From Crossaster papposus (Eukaryota; Echinodermata; Asteroidea; Velatida; Solasteridae), in the NCBI GenBank assembly GCA_037893245.1, contig JBAIAA010000531.1, positions 186,001 through 250,000 on the forward strand: a stretch of 64,000 nt of DNA. Reading direction: 5' to 3'. Shown one piece after another: positions 28,201-41,435 of the stretch. Both the position numbers and the translations under genes were made by a program. Under the pieces are notes generated by a model. It did not search any database and was not told the origin of the DNA. It was given only the letters and a program-made list of their open reading frames with translations. Positions within the stretch are counted from its first letter, which is position 1, and each line of letters begins with the position of its first letter.

Positions 28201-31200
28201 AAAAGCAAAATGTCTGTTAAGGCATACCTAGATATGCGACGGGTAAAAAAAGAAGAAGTGTTTGTTAACTTTTGTATTAAATTTAGTTTTGTTTACAAAC
28301 CCTCTCATATATGAGTTAAATTATCTTGAAATGTTTCTGTTGGTTATTTAGTTTGCTTTAAATATTTACTCATTTTAAATTGAAAGCATTTAAGTAGTTT
28401 CCTTGGATTCTAAAGAAACATATGTCAGAGGTAACGGGGACGGGAAACACTATAAATTGGAACAATATTGACAAAACACAATAGCTCGTTTCCCAAAATC
28501 CATTGTTATCCAGGTCTCTTTATTTATATCAGGCCATCCTTGCATGTCGGAGGTAAGTGAAAATGGGTTGGTTTTCAAGAAACAAATGTCTCCTAAAGAC
28601 ATTTATAGTCTCCTATAATTACACCGTACTTGTATTTTTCCCCAATTTCTAAGCACATCTTTGACACACATATGCAACAAAATTGGACAAAATGTCAATA
28701 ATAAAGTATCTAGTTACACAAGGGCCATTTGCTCATCGAACCGTGTTCCCACTTGACATGCTGTTGAATTCTGAGTGTGGTGTGTTAGTTGTACAATGTT
28801 GTAAGGTGCTAATTAAGTGCTTTGCTGTGCCTCACTCAAAATATGCCCTCAAGCAGTTCTTGTTAAAGGTAGTATACACCATTGGTAATTTGTTGAATTA
28901 TCAGGAATGGGTGGATTTGGGGGGTTGTATTTTATAGTAAATATCGTTTAACTGACCTGTCCGAATTTTTACATTCATGGATGCCGAGAAAAGCATGAAA
29001 AACAGCGTTTGTTTTCCACCGGAGTCGAGCAGTTATTCTTATGTTATCTTTGTTTTTTCGCGCTCGCCGGACGGCGAGAATGAATTTTGGTTTATACAAT
29101 TCAATTTTTTGGAACAATTACAGGATATCTAGGGCCCTTATTTTGCTGGATGCCTACAATCATTATTTACTTTTAAATAAGTAAGATATTTCTTAATAAT
29201 TCGGTAGTAATTTCTTTCGATATCTGCAAATGGTGTATACTACCTTTAAGCAAAGGATGCTTGGTTGGCAAAAGGCCACAGTTCTAAGAGAACGTATTCA
29301 TCTACTTTGTTTTCTTCAACAAGTTCAACTTTGTAAACATTATTTAAATGAACCAACACTTTAAATTCTTCACATTTTTTACTAATGTGTAACATTCAAA
29401 TGCATGCTAACCGTTAAAAACATTATTTTTTTTCATATTTCATTGATAGTTTTAAGAATTTCAAATACCAACACGTTGACCATAACTTTTGTACTATCAC
29501 ATTCTGCATTTTAGAGTAAGCAAACTTGTTATATCTAACCTTCCTAGAAGTTCCCCTAATTTAGTTAATTGTTCAGTTCAGTTCAACTTCATTTGTTAAT
29601 TGTTCTGTTGAGACTTTGTGTGTCACTCGGCTGAGAAAAGCTTCGCTTTTCTGTGGAATAATTAACTGTGTTTTGTTTTGTTTTGTTTATTGGGAAGGGG
29701 CGTACAATCATTTTAATATTACTGGCGACTTCAACATTTAATTCACTGCAACAATACTGGTTCTTGATTACTCTTTGAAGTTTTGTTCAGAAAATTCATA
29801 AACAATGGTCTTTTTGTTTTTGAACAGCATAGTTGGAGGTAAAAAGACTTCAACTACATGTACATCATCCAGGGGATGGATGTGTTCACTTCCTTCTGTC
29901 CAGTAATATCTTCACGTTTGTTTATGAACTTCAGACCAACTGTACTGTGCTGGCTTGCAAGATGGTCACCTGCAATTTAGTAAACAAAAAAGAATATATT
30001 TAGTAGGCTGTGTGTTCTGTCATATTCAACCTTTTAATATTTTTGGGATCTTCTTCAGCAATCTTCGTTTGACGACCAATTTTTTATTTATTTTTTTATT
30101 TGACTGAACAACTTTACAAACCCAAATAATTATTCTAACTCAAGTTATAATTATAATATAATTTCTAACTCAATTTGTCTAACCCCGCACTACTCTGTGC
30201 TGTAGGCCATACCATGATCAGTCAGATTTTTCTCCTCTTTTTTATGGAAATCATTCAATCTTAAACTCGGCATGGTTTCCATGGTTTCGTCTGTTGTAAT
30301 TTGTCTCTAAATCTGCGATCTAAAGTAAATTTAAAACAATTCGCGATAAACGTAACAAAAATATGGCGGAACCAATCTGCGCAGGCGCGGCGTGCACAGC
30401 TCTGCAGTATTGTTCATGCATTAACTGTTGCGAGCGCCCTCTGTTGTTCGGTGCAACAAGCTGTGCACGCCTGCGCAGACTTGCTCCGCCATTTTTTTTT
30501 GCGTTTGTCGCGATATATATTTTGTTTACCGTAGTAATTATTCGCAAACTTGCTTTAAAAAGTGATATTATTGGCCCAGGCTTTTACTTTTAGAAACAAC
30601 TATCGATGATACAAGTATTTTAAGAAAGCTCCAACGGTGATTCCGAGCCGAGGTGTGATTTAAAACAATGGCGACAAAATTGCTTATGGTGGCCGGCGTA
30701 TCGGGGACAAGAGAAAATTACTGTCCCGGTTTACGCTGACCTGAATGTACCCGTATTATTCAGAAACTTACATTATAAAGTAACATTATGGGTGTAGGTT
30801 TTTAGGTTTAAAAACAGTGCATGTATCTAAAGAAAGAAACAACTGTGATTTCAACGTGTGATTGGAAACAAAGCCAACAAAATCACGAACCTGGCCGGCG
30901 TATCGGGGACAACAAAAGTATTCATGTCCCAATCGATTTGATTACGTCGTTACAGAGATGATGTTTTTTATAGAATTAATCATAATTATATAAGGTGTGA
31001 CAAACAAAATATTCATAAATCGAACAAAACAAAGCTGTAGACTAGTCATGACCTAATACAATCGTACATGATACCGGTATGTTAAAACTTACCTGAAAAG
31101 GCTCCGTCTGACCGAAGTAACACGGGACGGGAAATCAGTTTAACGTCCACTGAAGACTTCCATCCTGATCCACATGTAGTTAAGTTTAACTAACTTCAAC

Positions 31201-34200
31201 TTTCTCAGTGTTACCACAAATTTCCCTTCCACCGATATTCGAAATTTCAGTAACAAATGTGACAGTTATGCACTCGGTTTTTGTTAAAACGAATCAAATA
31301 CTAGCTGCCAGCGTAACGAAATCGACCGACGAAACGGACAACAAATTTGGGACGGTCAAACTTTGCCAGCCAGTCACACACGATAGAAAATAGCGCAAGA
31401 GGCACTTCGTTGGCGACAAGAAAGTGCACGTGTATGCACATCAGGGTACATGTAACTCTATCCTTTTCACATACGTTTGGGTTTTCCAAGTATTATGAAC
31501 AATTCAACATGCTCGACGTAACACGCTCTCGGGGACAGGAATTGATCGCGCTTTCAATTCTCAACGCACATCTTTGCATGAAAGTGGAAAAATTATCACG
31601 TAAGTTATTTATCTTGTTCAGAAAACTCGAGCCAAGATATGTTGATGGTGTTTACGTGGAAAAAAAAAAAGCTGTTCTGGGTAGAGCTGCACTGAATTGT
31701 GCACAACCAGCGTAACACCATGGGACAGAAAAAGTTACGCCGGTACTGCCGAATTCAACAGGCCTGTGCTTGAAATGCATTGTTTGTGAAATGTCAATAC
31801 TTGCATGGATTATTAGGTCAATCATGGTGATGATTATGAGTGGGTTTTAATTGGTTCAATTTATTTGTCTATATAAGAAAACATGTATTAGTGGGTCGGT
31901 GTCCTCATGTCACACTTTTGGGGTTGAAACTACCATGGGACAGGCAGACATTTTGTATCGTAGAAAAAATGTTAACCATAATTAGGATCAAACTAATACA
32001 GTTTGAACATCATATGACATTGGGGGATATTATGCAAGAAAACTTTCAGAGTTGACAATTTTCTATATAATTAATAATGGCACTTAAAGATGAACAATGT
32101 GTTAAAAGCTCACTGGACCCCAAATTTATAGAATGAGCCATAAGCCTGCTAACGACACGATTATAGACAAGCTTCCTCGCTCATGCATACATCTTTGCAA
32201 AATGTTTCTAGCGGTTTAACTTGGACATGAACATGTACTTGCAGCGACATCTTGGGTGAATCCTGATGAATCTTGATGAGTCGTGATCATAGAGCTATAT
32301 TAAATTACTAGAGCGCTAACTCTTCCTTCTTACGCGCGGAGATACTTTGAATCCATTCTGCACGCAGACATTTTGAATTCATGTGCGTGTTGTAGAATAT
32401 ATTACAAATAATTGCGCGTGCAAGTAGAACAGACGCAAACAACTTTACACGATTTATGTCAGTTTAAAAAAAGTCACGGCAAAATCAACTGCAGCGCCCT
32501 GATACGCACGCGCATTTGCAATGTTTGCGCCCATTTGCTGATCTTGTGTTTTGTTTTTAGGCGTATCGGCTTCGGTAACGCACTGTATAGAATACAAACG
32601 CCCGTATAAAATGTTGAGGTTTCCATAAGTTTGTGCACAAACATGGATGCGTCCAGCTCGCATCACTTTGTACATCGAGCCAGCTCTCTAGTTCAAAACT
32701 GTCGGGGCAGTGCTACAATTTTTTTTAAATCGTAGGGCAATCCTTACCCAATCCCACACAGTCATAGCGCCATCCTGTATGCATTCGTGGCCTTCTGCGG
32801 CCAATCGTAATATATTTTTGATCACGAATCAAGCCCAAGTAACACTGTTAGAATTTTTGCAAATACAGCTCTCGATTTATAGTCGTAGCAGTTTTAATGC
32901 CCCGACTGCACCCTCCTACGAATAGTCATGATCCCCTTACTGTGACACTACGATTATTGACAATCTTTGTACATTGACCGATAATCGTGGTTGTCAGACA
33001 AAAGAATTGGGTACCGGTATGTCCACTATTGACAAAACGTCCACGATTCCAAATCGTGTACAAATCCTATTGAGGTCATCCGAAAACGTTAGAGTATAAA
33101 CAAAAGAAGGGAAGACGGTAGGACAATGCCCCGTCCACGATTGGCGGTGTTTACCAACCTGTGTGTACATGTATATTTACGAATGTATATTTTGAAGCCG
33201 ATTCATCGTGACCTCCTGCGGTCTATTTTGGTGTACTACGGTTTACCTCAGTTACCGGTAGGTTTACTCTAAGGTATGATGATGATGATGATGATTGAAG
33301 ACTTATATAGCGCCGGCATATGCGTAGGAGATCGTATAACGTAGTGATTCGTGATAAAAAGTATACCGCGATTGGCCGCAGAAGGCTATGAATGCTTACA
33401 AGATCATGCTACGACTGTGCGAGATTGAGTTACAATTGCACAGCGACTGCCCTATGGTTTGACAAAAATCGTAGCATCGTCAAGACAGTTTTGAACAGTT
33501 TGCTGACCAGCCAAGATTCATCACAACTCATCAAGATGCAGCTACGAGTATGATATGTGTACGAATCACACATATTTTGTGACCTATAGGCCTTATACAC
33601 CAGGTATTGGGAATTTGCCTGGAATTGTAGTGAAGCGTAACAAATCTCGGTACATGTACGTAGTACATGTAGGTCCATCGTCATAAATCGGTAAACACTT
33701 AAAGAGAGCCATCAAAATGACAACCAAAGCTGCATGACGATGTCGCGTAACGGTGTCGCTTTTGTTGTAGTCTAACAGTGCCTTTTGAACATTATGAAAT
33801 GAACATGCACAAATTCGTGCTTGTTTCAATAACAAAAACTGCTCATTTAAATATTAATACTATTTGAAAATGCATTCTGTTCAAAAATGCAAAAATTGTC
33901 CACTTGTTCACCAACCTGACAAAACAGAATTCCCCTTGCAGATTAAACTGAACGTCAAAATTTCCATCCTGGGCCTGGGTACCACTGTTGTAGCCACCTT
34001 GCACGGAATGCACAGCCTGGCCGTCAAATACAATCTATTAGGTGGTTCAAAACAAAAAAGTTAACCAAAGTTTAACCAGTTCCCTGGAGGACGTATACAT
34101 GCAAAGTTTTCCCCAGATTCAAAACAGATGACACATACATGTAAACACATCACAAGCAAGGCCAGAATTGTCTGTCACCAGCGAGCAAGGCCGGAAATGC

Positions 34201-37200
34201 GAAGGTGTGCTTGTCAGTACCATCAGCCTGAACCCGCCTCGGATCGAGTTTCTGTAAAAATAATCGGCTCGATAAAATAATCGGTTAAAGGGGCACTGTA
34301 GCCTTAAAATCCATGAAAATATCATGTTTTGGATTGTTTACTTTAATATTCTATTTCAAACATCTGGTTGAAAGAAAAGAAAGCTAACCTAATGTTTTAC
34401 CGTTCAACGGAAAAGTCGAGCATCTGACACAACAGGGTACGCATACTTTTTCCTGTCGTTTTCATTTAATGTACGATACACCTTGCGTGTATCCATAATT
34501 TACACACAGTACCAATGCACAAAATAATGTGGTTCTTTACACGTCCGCAAAAGGTAAAAACTTTCCGGGTGGAATCACAACTGCACGCAGATAGTTCTGG
34601 GGTCACAAAAGTGGACCACGAACTCGTTCTACACAAGAATAACACAAAAATGCTCAGGTTTTTGAAGAGTGGTTGTGCGGAAATGCTCTTTCCAATTAAC
34701 ATCATTTCGTTCAAAACGCATTCTGTAGACCCATTGGGCACTTTTAGGAGACGAATGTTAACCCACCTTGATTAGTAAGGGGTTTAGAAGTAATCCTGAT
34801 TTTGTTTTACATATCTAGCTTAATTGGATCTCAAGATATGACCCATTACTGAGAGCATACGTACAAAACTGGCTTGTCCACGGGAAAACAGAAACTATTT
34901 ATGTAAGAAGCTCCCGTGGACAAGCCAGACATACAATCTGTAATGGGCCCTTTAACATTTAATTACCGGTAAACTAGACCTTGCTTTTTTTTCAGGATTA
35001 TTTCTAATGATCCTACTCATCAACACACACATTCTCTTGTTCACAAGTTCACATTGAGTATGGAAGGTTCGTACCGATGTGTATCCCCAATAGGCCTTTA
35101 CATTGTAAATAAAGCCATTATGTTTGTACTCATCATCATGCTCTTCTACCGTATGTCAAATCTCAAACAATTTGCAAATCCTCCAACCTTTAGAAAGACG
35201 GAGATTAATGGACCTGGAATTCAATTATAGTCAAAGACCTTTCCGTTAATTTTTGATTCCATTACAATGTACAACGAAGGCGTACATGTAGCTTGTGCAT
35301 CAAATTCAAGTCTGACTATTAACCTGAATACCGGCCAGCCTATAGGATTTCTTGTGCAAACAATGCCACAATCGATTCCATTTATAATTGGTATATTACC
35401 AACTACGAGTACATGTACAATGATCCAGTTCGGTATTGCAACAAATCATATTGTTAGATCTTTTTGCAGGACACAGTACCGGTATGTGCAATTTTTTAAA
35501 CAAAAATTATGTACCCGGTACACTATACATGAACATAGTACACGCAGTCGTGAACCACATAACGATCGAGGATCGATATTGTGTTTTCCTTTATTCCTAT
35601 GTTATACCCTAACCCCATTGCCTAGCGCTTGCACCGTCGATCGAGGACCAAATTTTTCCATTCATACCGTCGACCGAGGGGCTTTTGTTTCCTTTGTTCT
35701 CTTTTGTGCTTCGACCCTCAGTCGTTATGTGGTACCAGAGCATACATTTTCATGTTAAAATAAGGTTGTGTAATGCTTTAGGGCTTATTAAATTTACTCC
35801 AATTATATCATGGAGCTATAAAAAGGAAGGAGGTCGAACAACCAGGAGATCAAACAAACAACTCTCATGCCGCGCTCGTTAACGTATTAGTATTAACCAC
35901 AAACCAGCCATTACATACACGCACGGCCTTAATTGCGACCGCAAAGCATTATGAGATGTGAAGAGCTGATCTGTGTATGCGCATTGTTGGCAAAAAGCGA
36001 GCGGCGTACGCAAAGCGAGAGTACTACACCAAGTTGGATTTAGCGATTTCAACGAAAATGATTGATATTTTTTGCAAAGTAAAAATTACGTACACCTTCG
36101 TACACTATAGACACGACCAAACAGAGAAAATCATCCACAACAACCTTATATCATATCATAAAGTTTTCTCCGGATGATTTAATATTTAACTTATCATAAC
36201 TTGGCAACGGATGGTCCAATTTTGAAATGCAGAAATAAAAATGGCGCATAAAAAACACAAACATGAAGCTACTGTGCATGTGATAATTAGATTGTTCCAA
36301 CATTCACTACTTTAATAAGAGTAAAGTCCATGTTTTGACCTCAAACAAATTGCAACAAACAATTTTTCACCACAATGCATTTCTAAAAGGTCCCCACAAT
36401 GACATACCGTACTAAAAGTCTTTAAAAATCCAAGTGGTGAAAACCTTTTCCTATTTTGCATAAATCGTTAATCCCTGCCGCGTAATATATTTATTCCTAT
36501 ATTTGGTACGTGTATATATTTTATTTTTTGAAAAGTTTATTTTGGTGATTCTACTTACCGGTACATATATATCTCTACTTCAATAACATTTTTTCTAAAG
36601 CATATAAGTGACTGATTAATTATGAAAACATAGTAATTATCCAAAATGACAACTTTGTGACCCTATTAATGTGCGCACATTACACTGTCTCCAAATTAAC
36701 TAAGTTGCTTACTGGCACAGTTATCATATTAAAACCTTATGGAAAATGTTATGAACAATGATAACATTGTGATATTTAGCCCAGCAAACAAAAACTGGGG
36801 AAAATGGTTTTAATAGGATAAAGTTTTAATAGAATAACTGTGGCTGGTACATGTAAGCTGGTTTTTACAAAGCAAGAGTGTTTTGTGCTTAATTTGTATG
36901 CTTAAGCAGCTCTATGAAATTGGCCCCAGACCAGAAAGAGTAAATTGCGGTATAGCAAAAGCTTACCTGCTGTATATTATGGCCATTGCTGCCCAAAGAT
37001 GCATTCCAATGTATTGAGATGCTCTGAATAGAAAACAAGAATATGAAAGCAAGATGATTACAATATTATGATGATGAATCAATATTATTACCATAATATA
37101 TATTTTAACGCAATGTCATTTTATTTTAATACAATCCTTGATAATGCACCTTTGCGACCCATTTATTAAACTCAAATTTTCATTAAATTGTCTTTTTCCG

Positions 37201-40200
37201 TTTTGGGTATTTTGATGCCTTTTTGGTTTTAAGGTGAATTGTTTATATTTCTAAGCAAATGTACTAGTGTGATGTCACTTCAGGCAGAAACCTCAATCAT
37301 GTTGTCAATGTTAAAGCTCATGTACAGTACTTCATCAAAAATAGCGAGATACATGTTTTGCTTATGAATCTCAACAGTTAACGGTTGTCAGTTCATATTA
37401 TATTGCTCTCAATTGTTCAAAATCCAGTATTTGAATGTGTACATAAGTATGTAAATGAACAGATACCTTTATGTACCGGTACACATTATACAACACGCGT
37501 TGAGCATGCAGTCACACAGTTAGGAGCAGAACACTCCTAAATCAAAATTTGAAATTAATTAATAAATAACTAATTCGAAAGCTCATAATAAATACAATGC
37601 TAGAAAATTATCAATTCAGTTTGAAAATCCATTTGTCAGGGTGCATGCACCCCCCTAAAAGCACGGTAACACAAACTTCAAAGTGTTAAAATATTTGTAT
37701 ACAATTAAAACATTAAAATGGCTAGTGTTAATTGTCATTCCGTAACACTTGAACCTAGCTGTCCAGTACAAACAGGTACTGTAGTCTGAAAAATTATATC
37801 AATCCAGACAGCACTATACGTATCCTGCTGATCACATTCAGTTTTTTAACGGCTGATTGCTGAACGTGTAATCAGCTGTAATTATCATGCTAAAAGTTGT
37901 ATGTGCACACAAAGCAATTACAAGCCTGCCTGTTATTCTGTTTCCATGGCAATATCACTCATCAACCCCCTACCTACATGTACATGTACAAAAGCGACAT
38001 ATTAATCACTGACAAACTCTACATGTCTGTGCAAGCTGTCAAATCAATTGCTGGGTTGCTGGGTCTTTGTGCTGGGTACACATTGTGACGGTAATTGGTT
38101 GGATACATGTACTGTACACCAAGCAAAGTCCACCACCACTCTCATACATTGTGTAGTTTACCGTGTACAAATGGAGAAAGTGTAAATTCCACTTGCTGTA
38201 CATAATATGCATCAGCATTACATTACGTACCGGTTCATATTGTATTACATGTACATATATTACACTATACATGTACATACGACACACAATTTGAAATTAT
38301 ATAAACAATGTTTTTTACTACCAAATTATTAAGAAAAATCTTACTTATTTGTAAGTAAATTGATTCTATAGACATCCAGCAAAATGATTGCGCTAAATAT
38401 CCTGTAATTGTTCGGAAAAAAAGAATTATATAAAAAACAACAAGAACAACTGCCCGACGCTGGTTCAAATGTCATTTAACCAGTTTGCGCCGGGATTATT
38501 TTAACATCACCGAGCCGAGGCGCGAGATTATTTTTTGTTAACGAAACTTGATCCGAGGCGGGTTCAGGCCGATGGTACTGGGCAGCACGCCCACAAATTT
38601 CCGGCCTTGCTCGCAGCTGAAAGACATTCTGGCCTTGCTCGTGATGTGCTTATGCTGATGATTCCGTTTTGAATCTAGGAAAAACTTTGCGTGTATACCC
38701 CCTCCGGCGCGAACAATAACCATTTCACATCGGAGGACGTGTAATGCATGCAAAGTCTTTCCGAAATTCAAAACGAATGACGAAAAAACACGTCACAAGC
38801 AAGGCCGGAAATATCTGTCAGAATGTCAGAGACCAGTTCACAGCGAGCAAGACCAAAATTATCAGGTTGTGCTACCCACAGATGCCAGCCTGAACCCGTT
38901 TCGGATCGCTGTTTGTTAAAAAACAATCCCGCACCTGGGCCCGGTCAGTCATTTGTCAATGTCAACAAATCCCGCCGCAAACTAGTTAAAATAAGAATTC
39001 AAAGAAAAGAATCCTTCTGGATAGCATGTACTAGTTTACCAGACTTTTACAGCATACCTGTCCTTCGCTAACAGTGACTTCCGCTGGAGAGAAGCCAAGT
39101 TTGGTCAGACCTATACGAACGATGTCTGTGGTGCCAGTGTTTCCTGGAGAGAAGTAGGAGTAATCAGAACAAACAATCAATTGGACCGAAGAGCGTTGTG
39201 TATAGACATAGAAAAAGGAACAGTATAGACGAATCTGATGGACGATGCATGGTGGTGCGCCCTCATTATTGGACGTGGCCATTGTGGGAGGCCAGTATAC
39301 AAATATTGAATGTTTATGAGTGCGTTGGTAAGAATAATGTTCTATTCTACTCGGCTTCGCCTTGTGGAATAGAACATGCCATCTAGTCACCTCAAGAAAT
39401 TATTCCTACCATTGCACGAATGTGAAACATTCATTATTTTGATTTAATAAATACCTAGGAGAGTGGATGGCTTCTGATTGGTCGAGACTCGATCACGTAG
39501 AGGGCATTATTTTGTAGTAATTGACAGGCTTTCAAGAAGAAGCGAATAAATGTCTCCTGAACCAGCATTATTCAAGCATCATGTACATGTAAGCCAATGA
39601 TTGGCCAAATGCAAGAGTCCTACGGTAACTTGTAACAAGGTACTGCGCGCTATAAATGTATGCAAAGAATGTTTGTATATGCGCGGCATTTTTCAAAATG
39701 CGCGTGTTGTCTGTTAACGCTAGCGCATTGCTATGCACGGTGGGCATCGGTAGTCTGGTCCCTAAGTATGGGTAACACTAACAACACATATAGAAGAGAT
39801 TGGGTACCATGCAAGCTAAAACATTGCCCCTGAACATGAACACGAATAGCTGGAAAGAAAAGTCCCAAAATGTTGAGCATTTTCACCATTTTTCTCGTTA
39901 AAAAGGTTTTTATTAAAGGGAATAACAGTGCGAGGGCCCGGTTATTACTGCGTGATACTGACCGGGTTGGGGGATGACTGCTGGTAATGGACCTCGCCTT
40001 CAGCTCGGTCCATAATTACCAGCGGTCACCCCCTAACCCGGTCATTATTACGCAGTAATAACCGGGCCCTCGCACTGTTATTCCCTAAGTAATGACTGGG
40101 TCCTCGCACTGTTATTCCCTAATTATACAACGCCTGAATAACTAGAAAACTAGAAGTAACTAGAAAATGCGCGCATTCCCCGTTGGATAGCCATGTGATA

Positions 40201-41394
40201 GAATGTTTTGGGCGGTGTGGGTTGGCGACGGGTGATGGGTCGAATAAATCAATCCACGTGATCGACGATCCACCAATTCGATGGGGGATATATTCATGTG
40301 TTGTATAATACAAAATAGCAAGCAATCTCTTTCGATCTCGCACCGTATAAATATTTATACACACTTACGGTAAGTGCCATTTTACAGTCTATTTTTAACC
40401 CTTTAACCACCCTGAATCCATTAAAACCATTTCCTGTTTTGGAGGACTTTGGCGGAATCATGATACGGTACCTCCATATTGGATACGGGTGAAATCTGAT
40501 GGATTGAGAATTTTAAACCTAGGTGTACAGCAGGATTTTGATGGATTCAGAATAAGCCTGTACATGTACATGTATGCATTGAGCAGTCACCAACACCAAC
40601 TTTTGTGTGCAAACATATTGGTGGACTTTGGCGGATTCAAGATACCCTCCAGTAAAAGTACTCTTGGGTTAGAATTTTATGTTTATTGCAAAGTACAAAG
40701 TTTGACTTTGAAACATTTGAAAAATATATTACGGCAGAATATTATTTTGATAAAAAATTGATGAATTCGTGAAAGGGCATCTAATGCGTCGCATGGCCCC
40801 CTAAAAAATGGAAAGAATGTCACAGTTGGATTATGCGTGACTGATTCGCTGGTTTGCAACAACATACCGGTACAAGTGTGTGCCTGCAGTCTAAAATTGT
40901 ATACATCTGCTTGCAGTAGCACATAACCAATTGATGCAAGCAGATGGACTCGGACATGTCCACACAGCGTTTCACCCTCTCTGAAAAGGGGCTTCACAGG
41001 GAACATCGGGTTAGGGTCTTGAATAAAAATTTGGGGTTAAAATCATTATCTGATGGGTGCACAAATTATTATAGTATTTAGGTCGACAATTATAAACTAT
41101 GCGAACAAAGGAATGTCCACACTACAATGTACCGGTATGTCTAACGCCTGGCTGCGTGTACAGTTAACAGAAACAAAAACCATATCCAATGCATGGAAAG
41201 CATGTTGCATCATGATGCCACTTTTTCCTGAATGAAGGTCAGTATTGCAAAAATGGAACCGACATGACTGAAGAAACACTTTCAGTTTTACAGAAAATTA
41301 TACTTAAGTTTAACTCTTTGTACACAACAGCAGGATACTATTTTGTAAAAGTGTAGGTTAGGACACATCCAAGGGTGGAAGATTCGACCACCAG

Positions 41395-41435
<41 letters not shown>

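Noticed and set aside
35267-35758. 163-codon plus-strand ORF
   Set aside because: No domain, composition like its surroundings, and it overlaps a dispersed repeat with CCGTCGATCGAGG words.
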